From NCBI GenBank assembly GCA_004298065.1, contig SCRL01000036.1, forward strand, positions 1 through 64,000: 64,000 nucleotides of DNA, given 5' to 3'. A program made the translations under genes and the position numbers. This document shows, piece after piece, positions 21,762 through 31,270 of the stretch. Source of the stretch: Gammaproteobacteria bacterium. Its GTDB lineage: Bacteria; Pseudomonadota; Gammaproteobacteria; Acidiferrobacterales; Sulfurifustaceae. The stretch's first letter is position 1, and each line of letters begins with the position of its first letter. The notes beneath the pieces were generated by a model, which saw only the letters and a program-made list of their open reading frames with translations, made no database searches and had not been told where the DNA came from.

Positions 21762-23698
21762 AGCTGATAATCCAGCGCCAGGCGCGACTGCAGCTTGCGC
21801 GCCTGGCGGAAGGCCTCCTTGAGGACGCGCCGGTCGAGCTCGTTCAGGCCGTCCGGGTCCACGTGATTGTCGAGCGTCTCGCCGCGGCTCTCCTGCTGCT
21901 GGTGGTGACGCATGCGCAACAACAGCAGGAAACCGTAGGCGTCGCACCAGGCCTCGGCCTCCTCGGGCCGTACGACGCCGGCGTGGGCCGCGGCGCGCAG
22001 ACGTGCGAGCGTATTGGTCTCGGTAAGCCCGTGCGCGAGCGCCAGCAGCCGCGCGCCGTCCACGAACGGTGTCGTGCCCTGGAGCTTGAGGTCGATCGTA
22101 TGCGGGTGTTCGCCGCCGCTCGGCACCACGAAATCGCGCACCAGCCCGAGCGGCGGGCGGTTGCGCAACGTGTTCTCGGCCATCTGCCGCAGGAAGCGCG
22201 GATTGGCGGCGCAGCGTTCGAGCACGAACGCACGCAGCTCGTTGACCGGCGCATCGTCGCCTTCGATGGTACGGAAGTCGAAAAAGATCGAGGCCTTGAG
22301 CAGATGCTCGGGCGTGCCCTGGTCGATCCAGCGCTCGAAGCGCGTGCGCCATTCGTCGAGCGAGAGACAGCACTCGGGATTGCCGGCCATGACATTGCCC
22401 GGACACAGCGGGAAACCGATGTCGGCGAGGACCTGGTTGATACGCTTCGCCAGCGGCAGCCATTGCGTGCGCACGGCCTCCGCCGTCTTGCCACGCGGTA
22501 CGGTAAACAGGATGCCGTTGTCCTGGTCGGTGCGCAGTGTCTGCTCCAGCCGTCCCTCGCTGCCGAACGCAAGCCAGGTGAAGAGCGCTTCCGGCGCACC
22601 GCCGTCCGCGAGCACGAGCGCAATGGCGCGCCGCGTCAGGCGGTCGTTGAGCAGCGTGACGATCTGCGCGAGCTGCGCCACCGACGCGCCCTGCACCAGC
22701 ATCTGCTCGACGAGCCGGTGCACGTCCCGTCCCAGGCGCGCGAGCGTGGCAACATCCGGCGCGCGCGCGACCGAGCGGCTCAGGTTCACCATGCCGACGC
22801 GCTGCAACGAGAACAGGTCGCGCTCCGAGACCACGCCCACCAGCCGGCCGTGCTCGACGACACAGACGTGGCCGAAACCGTGGCTCGCCATGAGTAGCGC
22901 CGCCTCGTACGCCGGCGCGTCGGCTGGCAGCGTCAATGGCGCGGGCGTCATGACGCGCGCGATCGGCGCGTCCAGGTCCACGCCCGAGGTCGTCACGCGC
23001 GAGAGCAAGTCGTGCAGCGTGAACACGCCCTGCGGGCGCGCGACGGCGTCGGTAACGACGATCGATCCGACGTGCTCGGCATTCATGGTGGCGAGCGCGA
23101 TGCGAATGGAGGTCTCCGGCAAACAGGCGACGGGCAGACGGCGCACCAGGCTCTTGAGCGGCGCGCCCAGCGCCGCATCGCCCGAGACTTCCTGGGCCAG
23201 GCTCGCCTGCACGCCGCGCAGCGCCTGGTCGAGCAGGTTCGCGAGCCGGCGGGTGCAGAAATCGTGGAACACCGGACTTTGGGCGAGCAACCGCTCGAAA
23301 TCGTCGCGTTCGAGCTCGAAGCAAAAGGTGTCCTCGACCGCGCGGTGCACGGTATGCACCGACCGACGCGCGAGCAGCGCGCCGATGGGAAAGCACTCGC
23401 CCGCCACCAGCTCCCAGGCGCCGTCCTCTGCCGGCCCGCTTTGGGAATCGGATTCCCCGCGCACGCGCCCCTGTTTGATGACATAAAAGGTGCGCGCCGT
23501 GGCGGCGGCGGGATCGGTAATGACCTCGCCCTTGGCATAAAAACCGAGGCGCAGGCGCTTGGCGAGAAATTCGAGATGGGACTCGGCCATGCGGTCGAAC
23601 GGCGCATGGCGACGCAGGAACTCCATGACCGGCGCCAGCATTTGGCGCGCAGCCGGTCCGGCGGCTTTGTCGTTCGGCGTGGTCAATGGCGAGCGCAC
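21758..23698 (-). CDS. Cyclic-nucleotide-binding / CBS / DUF294 nucleotidyltransferase protein
   Basis: 646 residues with four parts: a CNMP-like domain (about 20-150, with AKGEVITDPA and YVIKQGRVRGE); a CBS pair (about 165-290); a GlnD-like nucleotidyltransferase core (WLAFGSEGRLEQTLRTDQDN, about residues 378-397); and a C-terminal DUF294_C helical domain. It probably senses a nucleotide ligand and modifies a partner; the target is unknown. The start is GTG at 23698, with an ATG about 19 codons later as an alternative. A strong sigma-54 promoter lies about 40 nt upstream, so RpoN control is likely. Confidence 0.9.
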   Translation of the reverse strand: MRSPLTTPNDKAAGPAARQMLAPVMEFLRRHAPFDRMAESHLEFLAKRLRLGFYAKGEVITDPAAATARTFYVIKQGRVRGESDSQSGPAEDGAWELVAGECFPIGALLARRSVHTVHRAVEDTFCFELERDDFERLLAQSPVFHDFCTRRLANLLDQALRGVQASLAQEVSGDAALGAPLKSLVRRLPVACLPETSIRIALATMNAEHVGSIVVTDAVARPQGVFTLHDLLSRVTTSGVDLDAPIARVMTPAPLTLPADAPAYEAALLMASHGFGHVCVVEHGRLVGVVSERDLFSLQRVGMVNLSRSVARAPDVATLARLGRDVHRLVEQMLVQGASVAQLAQIVTLLNDRLTRRAIALVLADGGAPEALFTWLAFGSEGRLEQTLRTDQDNGILFTVPRGKTAEAVRTQWLPLAKRINQVLADIGFPLCPGNVMAGNPECCLSLDEWRTRFERWIDQGTPEHLLKASIFFDFRTIEGDDAPVNELRAFVLERCAANPRFLRQMAENTLRNRPPLGLVRDFVVPSGGEHPHTIDLKLQGTTPFVDGARLLALAHGLTETNTLARLRAAAHAGVVRPEEAEAWCDAYGFLLLLRMRHHQQQESRGETLDNHVDPDGLNELDRRVLKEAFRQARKLQSRLALDYQL

Positions 23699-23738
23699 GG
23701 AGCAGTCATCGGAGCCCGTATCGGAATGGAATTACTAG

Positions 23739-23752
23739 GCAAGCTCCGTGCC
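23739..23752 (-). promoter_or_regulatory. Sigma-54 (-24/-12) promoter for the DUF294-exonuclease operon
   Basis: On the minus strand the sequence is GGCAC-GGAGC-TTGC, matching the sigma-54 consensus TGGCAC-N5-TTGCA with exact GG/GC spacing. The predicted start is about 12 nt downstream, giving a leader of roughly 30 nt before the gene at 23698. GTTAC/GTAAC half-sites lie 55-90 bp upstream, where an activator would bind. rpoN itself is at 39516-40982. Confidence 0.75.
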
Positions 23753-23806
23753 GGGGCGATTTTCATTCTTAAACAATAGGATAGATAAAAAATGCTGGTT
23801 GGGCGC

Positions 23807-23840
23807 GTTACCGGATGTAACGCGGGTAACGTTCCGTAAC
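23807..23840. promoter_or_regulatory. Cluster of GTTAC/GTAAC half-sites, candidate activator sites
   Basis: GTTAC-cggat-GTAAC (23807-23821) forms an inverted pair with 5-nt spacing, followed by GTAAC at 23826-23830 and 23836-23840. The cluster lies just past the response-regulator stop and upstream of the sigma-54 promoter. The same inverted pair with the same spacing occurs at 28392-28406, upstream of the kinase operon. Confidence 0.6.
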
Positions 23841-23842
23841 AC

Positions 23843-25179
<1,337 letters not shown>

Positions 25180-25183
<4 letters not shown>

Positions 25184-28100
25184 GCCGGCATCGCTCCGCT
25201 CGCACCGGCCCCGGGCGTCCCCGGCAGGCGGATCACGACGCGCGTGCCGCGCCCGGGCGCGGAGTCGAGCCGGATATCGCCGGCGTGGTCCTGAATGATG
25301 TTGTACACCAGCGGCAGGCCGAGCCCGGTGCCCTCGCCCGGGCGCTTGGTGGTGAAGAACGGTTCGAACACGCGCTCGTGCAACTCGGGCGGAATACCGC
25401 TGCCCTGGTCCACGACCTCAACGTGCACCCGGTCGCCATCGTGGCGCGCCTCGATCACGATGTCGTCGCCCGGGCGCGAGGCGTCGCAGGCGTTGGTGAG
25501 CAGGTTCACGAACACTTGCACCAGCCGCTGGCGGTCGCCGTGCAGCTCGATCGTTTCCACGCAGCGGTTGATGCAGTTCACCTGCTTGCCGGCGTGGCTC
25601 AGGCGCACGAGACGCACCGCCTCTTCGACCGCGTCGTGCAGATTGAGCGGCGCCTGTTCACGATCGCTGGACACACCACCGTGACTGAAGGTCACGAGCG
25701 ACTGCACGATATCGCTGATGCGCCGGATCTGCCGCTGGATGAGCTGGATGCTTTCCCGAATCGCCGCCGGATCGGATTCGTCCTTCAGGTTCTGCGTGAG
25801 CGAGGCGATGCCGGTAAGCGGGTTGCCGATCTCGTGCGCCACGCCGGCGGCGAGCCGGCCGATGGAGGCCAGGCGCTCGGAGTGCGCGAGCTCGGCCTCG
25901 AGCGTGTACAGCTCCGTGAGATCCTCGACCAGGATGACCATGCCGCCGCTCTGGCTGGCCGAGTCTTCGCCGATGGGATCGAGGCGAGGGCCGCGCGCCA
26001 GGGATGGCGCGTCTGCGGTTTCAATAATGGCCTTGTGCAGATTGAACCAGCGCGCCCGGCCCTGAATGCCGGCCTGGAGCTTGTAGAGATGCTGGTCGCG
26101 GGCGCGCAGGAACCCGCGCAGCAGCCCGGCCCAGGGTTCCGGTAGCTGCGCCAGCCGTAATCCCACCGCCTGCTGCGCCGGCAGACCGGAAATTCGCTCC
26201 ATCGCGTGGTTCCAGATCACGACCTCCTGGTCCGGGCCGAGGGAACACGCGCCGAGCGGCAGCTCCTGCAGTACCTGCCGGTGGTAGCGCCGCAGCGCGT
26301 CGAGCTCGGCCGCGAGTCCCTGCAACTGCAACCGTGAATCCTTGAGCCGTTCCTCGATGAAACGCATGGTGTCGGCCAGCGCCGTGCGCTCGCGCGGGTC
26401 CACCTGCAATTTGTCGTTCACGATCATGCGCGCGAGCAGCGGACCCATCAGGCCCGAGAGGTTGCGCTCGATGCGCTCACGCAGCTTGCGCAGCTCCGGT
26501 GGACGCCGCTCCTCGTCGCTCATCTTGAGATCGGCCAGCGCCTGACGCACCTCCTTCTCCGCCGTCTGCGCGCCGACGCTGCGCGCGAGCTGATCGCGAA
26601 ACTGCGCCGGCGAAACCGCCGTCACCACGCCGCGCGGCGGCGGCACCTCGCGCGCGCAGGCGCGCGCGGCCTCGCTCTCCTCCACGCTCGGCGCGGTGTA
26701 GAGCGACAGTCCGACGAACAGCAGGCTGTTGACCGCGAGCGACCAGAAGGTGGCGAAGCTCATCGGGTCCTGGTCGACGGCGCCGACCAGCGCCTGTGCA
26801 TCGAACCCGGTGTGCAAGATGCCGGAGCGTTCGAGCAGCGGTAACAACAATGTCACCGCCCACACCAACGCACCGCCGACGAGACCGCCGATGAAGCCGG
26901 CGCGCGTGGCACGCGGCCAGAACAGTAACCCGAGCACGCCGGGCAGGAACTGCGCCACCGCGACGAACGAGATCAGACCGAGGCGCACCAGGCCCTGGTT
27001 GGCTTCGAGCAATAAATAAAAGCCGTAGCCCGCGAACACGATGACCGCGATGAGCGCGCGGCGCCACCACAGGAGCTTGTCGTACAGGTTGGTGTACGGT
27101 CGCTCGCGCCCGGAGAAGGTCGCCGGCAGTATCAGGTGATTGAGGCACATGGCGGCGAGCGCCAATGTCTCGACGATCATCATCGCGCTCGCGGCCGACA
27201 CGCCGCCGAGGAACGCGAGCGTCGGCAGCCATGAGGCGCCGCCCGACAGCGTGATGCCGAGCACGTAGAAATCGGCGCTGGTCGGCGGCGAGAGCGCCTG
27301 ACCGGCCCACAGGATCGGCGGGATCGCGAGATTGAACGCGAGCAGCATCAGCGGGAAGCCCCAGCTCGCCACCGGCAACGTGCGCGGCTCGATGTTCTCG
27401 GTGAAAGTCATGTGGAACTGGCGCGGCAGCAGGAACGCGGCCGCGAACGACAGCAGCAGCAGCGTCACCCACGGCCCTTCGCGCGCCGGCGCGTACAGCG
27501 AGGCCAGCGCCTCCGGATGCTGCGCGAGCCAGTCGTTCACGCCGCCGAATCCGCCGAAGACACCGAACACCGCGAACAGGCCGACGCACGCGAGCGCCAC
27601 GAGCTTCACCGCCGACTCGAACGCGATCGCGACCACCAAGCCCTCGTGCTTCTCGCGCGGGCTGGTGTGGCGCGCGCCGAACAGGATCGCGAACAGGATG
27701 AGCGTGACGCAGAAACCGAAGCCGATCACCGCCGGCGTGGCCTCCTGCGTGAGCACGCGGATGGATTCAGTCACGGCGCGGATCTGGAGCGAGATGTACG
27801 GCAGGATGCCGAGCAACATGAACAGCGTCACCAGCACGCCCGTGGCCTGGGCGCGATAGCGGAACGCGAGCAGGTCGGCGAGCGAGGTGAGCTGGTAGTC
27901 GCGCGTGAGCCGCAGGATCGGCATGAGCAACACCGGCGTGAGCAGGAACGCGAGCGTCACGCCGATATAAATGGTGAGGAAGTTGTAGCCCTCGGTGAGC
28001 GCGAAGCCGACGCTGCCGTAGTAGCTCCACGAGGTCGCGTACACGCCGAGCGAGAGCACGTAGGTCGCCGGGTGGCGCGCGATGCGCGAGGGAATCCAGC

Positions 28101-28185
28101 CGCGCTCGGCGGCGTAGGCGATGAGGAACAGGAGCAGGAGATACGCCACTCCCGCGACGAACAGATAACCCAGCTCAAACGTCAT
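25180..28185 (-). CDS. Histidine kinase with N-terminal sodium:solute symporter domain (CbrA-like)
   Basis: 1001 residues. Residues 1 to about 500 form an SSS-type transporter domain with about 13 helices (YVLSLGVYATSWSYYGSVGF near the start, RQFHMTFTENIE in a loop). A PAS-like segment follows near 660-740. The kinase core begins near residue 782 with the phosphoacceptor His in AGVAHEIGNPLTG, then N-box VNLLTNACDASRP, G1 DQGSGIPPEL and G2 GEGTGLGLPLVYNI. CbrA, CrbS and PrlS-type kinases with this layout link substrate passage or binding to carbon-use regulation. It is co-encoded with the NtrC-type regulator. Confidence 0.94.
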
Positions 28186-28375
28186 GGTCGCGGTAGCGGT
28201 GCGTGACGAGCGCGATCAGGCCGATGAGGCCGAGCCAAAGCAGGTAAGGCAGGTACCAGGGACTTGCGTCCGTCGCCCACAGCGGCACGAACGGCGAGGC
28301 GAGCAGGAACAACGCGAACAGAAACAGCAATACGGTGCTGTCGAGGCGGTGGCCGGGCTCCCGAGGAAAAGGCAT
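28175..28375 (-). CDS. Small membrane protein preceding the SSS-kinase
   Basis: 66 residues with two hydrophobic helices (VLLFLFALFLLASPFVPLW and YLLWLGLIGLIALVTHRY). It overlaps the kinase start by 11 nt, so the two are probably translationally coupled. Small ORFs of this type are found before CbrA-like kinases, by analogy with DUF4212 before symporters; an accessory-subunit role is inference. An inverted GTTAC-N5-GTAAC motif lies 17-31 nt upstream of its ATG. Confidence 0.8.
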   Translation of the reverse strand: MPFPREPGHRLDSTVLLFLFALFLLASPFVPLWATDASPWYLPYLLWLGLIGLIALVTHRYRDHDV

Positions 28376-28391
28376 GCCCCAAAAGATAGCT

Positions 28392-28406
28392 GTTACAAAA
28401 AGTAAC
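28392..28406. promoter_or_regulatory. GTTAC-aaaaa-GTAAC inverted repeat upstream of the kinase operon
   Basis: A 15-nt inverted repeat with 5-bp arms and a 5-nt spacer, the same half-sites and spacing as at 23807-23821. It lies close to the start of the kinase operon. Candidate autoregulatory operator for the adjacent NtrC-type regulator. Confidence 0.5.
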
Positions 28407-28419
28407 GCAACTGGGTTAT

Positions 28420-29061
28420 CTAAATAATCATGATTTCCGCCAGCAGCCGGGCCTGTTTCGCGGCTTCCGGGTTATCGAAGAACAGCCCGGCAATGCCTTC
28501 CTCGCCCTGCCACGCATGCAGCGCTTCGAGCACGCGCCGCTGCGCCTTCGGTTCGCTCGCGGTGCTCAATGCCACCATGAATCGCCCGCCGGGTCGCGGG
28601 GCGTCTTCGGTATCCGCGTGCCAGCAAAGTCCGGCACCGTGCGCGGCCAATACACCAAGCGCATCCGGTGTGCGCCAGGCGGGCGACAGATCCACGCAGA
28701 CGGAAACGGTCGCGGCCAGCGCGTTGAGCCGCGCCGTGAGCCAGAACATGTCCGGCGCCGGCGGCACGCGCAGCAGCAACCCGGCCACCTGCGGACGGAT
28801 CGGATCGATAAGACGGGATATGTCCGCCAGCGTCGCCGGCACCTCGACCACGAAGCGGAATTCTTCATAAGCATCTTCCGCCCATGCGCGCACGGTGGCC
28901 TCGTCCGCGCGCGCCACGGTCTCAGCCGGCATCAGCACGGCGCGCAGATGGTTAACGTAATAGCCCAGACGCCAGTCGTCCGGTAGCGCTTCGGGATAAA
29001 ACCCGCCGGTCCAGTCGGCGCGGTCCCAACCGCGGGTACCTATAAGTATCGGCTCTGGCAT
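28420..29061 (-). CDS. DUF72 family protein
   Basis: 213 residues. It begins MPEPILIGTRGWDRADWTGG then FYPEALPDDWRLGYYV, the recognisable DUF72 N-terminus (TIM-barrel-like, normally G-T-S/R-G-W/Y-x-Y/D-x-x-W). Later parts with RFVVEVPATLAD and GIAGLFFDNPEAAKQARLL fit the family loosely; it is shorter and more divergent than typical 240-290 residue members. The biochemical role of DUF72 is not established. The ATG at 29061 is chosen because IGTRGW follows it; upstream codons look non-coding. Confidence 0.75.
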   Translation of the reverse strand: MPEPILIGTRGWDRADWTGGFYPEALPDDWRLGYYVNHLRAVLMPAETVARADEATVRAWAEDAYEEFRFVVEVPATLADISRLIDPIRPQVAGLLLRVPPAPDMFWLTARLNALAATVSVCVDLSPAWRTPDALGVLAAHGAGLCWHADTEDAPRPGGRFMVALSTASEPKAQRRVLEALHAWQGEEGIAGLFFDNPEAAKQARLLAEIMII

Positions 29062-29175
29062 AGCGGCGGATTGTAAACGACTCCACCGCAGGTCGTGGCG
29101 CACACTATATATGGTAGAGTTTTGCCATAAGAAGCTGTCCCGGCATCCTCGATCCCTGACATCCGCCCACGCGCC

Positions 29176-30138
29176 ATGAACGTGCTCGTCACCGGCAGCG
29201 CCTCGCCCCTGGCACGCGTCCTGCTCCCCGTGCTCGTCAATGACGACCGCGTGAAGCGCGTCATCGGGGTGGACATCCGCACCGGCGGCTTCACGCACCC
29301 GAAATACCGCTTCCGCGCCGTGGATACCCGCGGCCCGGAGCTGGCCGTGAGCCTCGGCGAGGTCGATGCGGTCATCCACCTCGGCTTCGCCGCCGCCGGC
29401 CGGCGCTTTGGGCCGTTCAAGCTCACGCGCGAGACCATGCGCGACATCAACGTGCACGGTACCCAGAACGTCTTCGAACTCGCAGCGCAGCAGGGCGTGA
29501 AACACGCGATCCTGCTCTCCAGCGCCGCGGTCTATAAGCTCGACCATTTCCACCGCGGCTCACTCACCGAGAACCACCCGCGCGGCACCCTCCCCGGCTT
29601 CGCCCATGCGGAAGATCGCAGCAGTGTCGAAGACTGGCTCGACGGCTTCGAGGCCCAGCACCCGGCACTGCGCGTCGTGCGCCTGCGCCCGCACCTGATC
29701 GTGGGGCCGCAAGCCGAGCCGTATGTGCTCGATACGTTGGACACCGGCCTCGCGCCGCGCTTTCCCGATCCACAGCCGCTCGCCCAGTGCGTGCACGAGA
29801 ACGACGTCGTGAATGCGATCCTGACGGCACTATTCTCCGACGCGCGCGGCGCCTACAACCTCGCCGCGTCCAACGCCATGGCCGTGCGCGACATGCAGCA
29901 ACTGCTGCACGGACGCGTGCGCCTGCTGCCGCTGACGCTGTTGCGCAACGTGCTCACCGCCCGCTGGCGCCTCAGCGGCAAGGGCCTCGCCCCCGCCTGG
30001 GTCGAGGGCCTGCGCTACAACTTCGCGGTCCACAGCGGTCGCGCGCGCCGTGAGCTCGGCTGGAAGCCGCGCTACGACACTGTGCAGGATTGCCTGAAAA
30101 CCATCGCCAATCCGGTTCCGGATGGCAAAGATAATTAA
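29176..30138 (+). CDS. NAD-dependent epimerase/dehydratase (extended SDR)
   Basis: 320 residues. Rossmann motif VTGSASPLARVLLP at the N-terminus is a variant of GxxGxxG. DVDAVIHLGFAA-type strand, LLSSAAVYKL (Ser) and a RVVRLRPHLIVGP strand follow the extended SDR pattern. The usual YxxxK active site is not obvious: after SSAAVYKLD comes HAEDRSSVEDWL, so catalysis by the normal mechanism is uncertain. The substrate is unknown. It is divergent from the DUF72 gene and overlaps the 3' end of the HicB-like gene by four bases. Confidence 0.85.
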   Translation: MNVLVTGSASPLARVLLPVLVNDDRVKRVIGVDIRTGGFTHPKYRFRAVDTRGPELAVSLGEVDAVIHLGFAAAGRRFGPFKLTRETMRDINVHGTQNVFELAAQQGVKHAILLSSAAVYKLDHFHRGSLTENHPRGTLPGFAHAEDRSSVEDWLDGFEAQHPALRVVRLRPHLIVGPQAEPYVLDTLDTGLAPRFPDPQPLAQCVHENDVVNAILTALFSDARGAYNLAASNAMAVRDMQQLLHGRVRLLPLTLLRNVLTARWRLSGKGLAPAWVEGLRYNFAVHSGRARRELGWKPRYDTVQDCLKTIANPVPDGKDN

Positions 30139-30347
30139 GATCTCGAAGTAGTGAAGGAAATACTGATTGGTTCTGGGCGCACTTCACCATGCTCTAACCT
30201 TTCAGCCAAAACACGCAATGCCAGTATTTCGGCCTTGGTCTTAGCCTCTTCGCATGTCTGACCGTACGCCAATACACCCGGCAAGTCGTTCGCCTCGGCT
30301 ATCCAGCGCCCTTCCCGCTCTTGTTCGTATTCGATATTGAGATTCAC
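30135..30347 (-). CDS. Orphan HicB-like antitoxin-fold protein
   Basis: 70 residues. The N-terminal YEQEREGRWIAEANDLPGVL followed by AYGQTCEEAKTKAEILALRV matches the HicB/UPF0150 partial RNase H fold. HicB antitoxins normally pair with an adjacent HicA toxin (dsRBD-like, about 60 residues). None is found on either side: downstream is the epimerase gene, upstream a zinc-ribbon gene on the other strand. It also lacks a C-terminal DNA-binding domain. It starts with GTG at 30347. Probably a relic or a stand-alone member. Confidence 0.75.
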   Translation of the reverse strand: MNLNIEYEQEREGRWIAEANDLPGVLAYGQTCEEAKTKAEILALRVLAERLEHGEVRPEPISISFTTSRS

Positions 30348-30434
30348 CGAGCAAAGTTCCCGTATAAGCTAGTTAGTGGTAATTCTATACTCGAAGCCTG
30401 AGCAATCACGTCGATACAACCAAGACCCAAATCA

Positions 30435-30620
30435 ATGGCAAAGATCGTCAAATTCCAGCGCCCGTCGCTGCGGGAAAAGGCCGAGGGCCGAACCCTCTGC
30501 AAGAGTGGTTTTCACAAATGGAAAATCGTCACCGAACGGAAGTTCGACGTTAAATCCGGGAAGCTGGTGACGCAGCTGCGCTGCGAGCGGTGCGGGGAGA
30601 CAAAAACGAAGTTGTTGTGA
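30435..30620 (+). CDS. Small zinc-ribbon protein (DUF1660-like)
   Basis: 61 residues. Cys/His pairs LCKSGFHKW and RCERCGET could bind one zinc ion, with a basic beta-rich stretch between. It resembles phage-associated DUF1660 proteins; the match is from memory and tentative. No clear ribosome-binding site is seen. Its stop codon ends at the base before the last attC site, but it is on the opposite strand to the cassette genes and no further attC site closes it, so it is probably flanking chromosome rather than a cassette. Confidence 0.6.
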   Translation: MAKIVKFQRPSLREKAEGRTLCKSGFHKWKIVTERKFDVKSGKLVTQLRCERCGETKTKLL

Positions 30621-30683
30621 GGTTAACGATTGAGTTAACCGGCGCGCCGCTTTTGGCGCGTCCGGTTGAACGAATGGTTAGCT
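30621..30683 (-). other. attC site of the third cassette
   Basis: On the plus strand the outer pair is GGTTAAC and GTTAGCT. The inner pair is GTTAACCGG against CCGGTTGAAC, which is complementary except for one extra G, the hallmark extrahelical base. The central stem is GGCGCGCC...GGCGCGTCC. The 63-bp length is within the attC range. The GIY-YIG-like gene ends inside it (stop at 30635). Confidence 0.85.
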
Positions 30684-31174
30684 TTCAGTTCTTCTACGAC
30701 TCCCGCAACTATCGCCTCAATTTTCTTTTTGTTTTCTTCTGTCCTGAAGGTACCACGCTTTTCTTTCTCCTTTTTCGATACATAACCCTTGGCTGAATAC
30801 ACGTTAACTAGGGAACAATCATTAACGTTCTCAATGGATTTTTGAATTTCTTGGTTCAGCCAACGTTCCATTTCATTTATTTCGTCAACAGAGAATTGAC
30901 GCTTCTTTTTGTCTTTGTAGTACTCGCCGAAGTGATCAAAGACATACGTATAGTCTCGTGATTCATGATCCGTCAGTTTATTCCTGACTTGGCTATGAAC
31001 TTTGTTGTACGAGAAATGATTGCCGCATCGTGAAATGATTGGATTGCAACCTTCCCGGTTATCTCCAGTCTTTCCCACATATAGCTTTGTATCATTCTCC
31101 CCGCGGGACACGACCACATAGACTGCGAATCGCCTTAGGAGAGTCGCCCTGTTTAGAGAGAACTTATGCGCCAT
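30635..31174 (-). CDS. Cassette gene: putative GIY-YIG-like nuclease
   Basis: 179 residues from ATG at 31174. FAVYVVVSR then KLYVGKTGD resembles the paired VYV...YVG strands of GIY-YIG nucleases. They are followed by an Arg and His in IISRCGNHFSYN and a Glu-containing helix NEMERWLNQEI, the order of catalytic groups in that fold. The C-terminal third is Lys/Glu-rich. The assignment is moderate because spacing is unusual. It is AT-rich relative to the chromosome and bounded by attC sites, so it was acquired as a cassette. A role in defence or DNA processing is possible but unproven. Confidence 0.65.
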   Translation of the reverse strand: MAHKFSLNRATLLRRFAVYVVVSRGENDTKLYVGKTGDNREGCNPIISRCGNHFSYNKVHSQVRNKLTDHESRDYTYVFDHFGEYYKDKKKRQFSVDEINEMERWLNQEIQKSIENVNDCSLVNVYSAKGYVSKKEKEKRGTFRTEENKKKIEAIVAGVVEELKANHSFNRTRQKRRAG

Positions 31175-31182
31175 ATTCTGAA

Positions 31183-31269
31183 AGCTAACGTCTTGGTCTG
31201 CGGCGGGCCAGGACAATGTTTACACTCTGCGCGCCGCTGATGGCCCGTCCGCAGAACCTAAAGTTAGAA
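31183..31269 (-). other. attC site of the second cassette
   Basis: Plus-strand outer boxes are AGCTAAC and GTTAGAA. The inner arms TGGTCTGCGG and CCGCAGAACCTA pair with one extra base; further pairing is GGGCCA with TGGCCC. It is 87 bp long. The stop codon of the upstream cassette gene (31271) lies one base beyond it. Confidence 0.85.
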
Positions 31270-31270
31270 C

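Noticed and set aside
21762-23396. N-terminal extension of the DnaQ-like exonuclease
   Set aside because: It lies in another frame of the CNMP-CBS-nucleotidyltransferase gene, which has clear domains; the GTG at 21761 is coupled to that gene's stop.
30100-30440. HicA toxin gene next to the HicB-like gene
   Set aside because: Neither flank contains a HicA-like frame (no GxSHxxF-type motif).
30435-30620. Zinc-ribbon gene as a fourth integron cassette
   Set aside because: No attC site or boundary inverted repeat closes it on the far side, and it is on the opposite strand to the other cassette genes.
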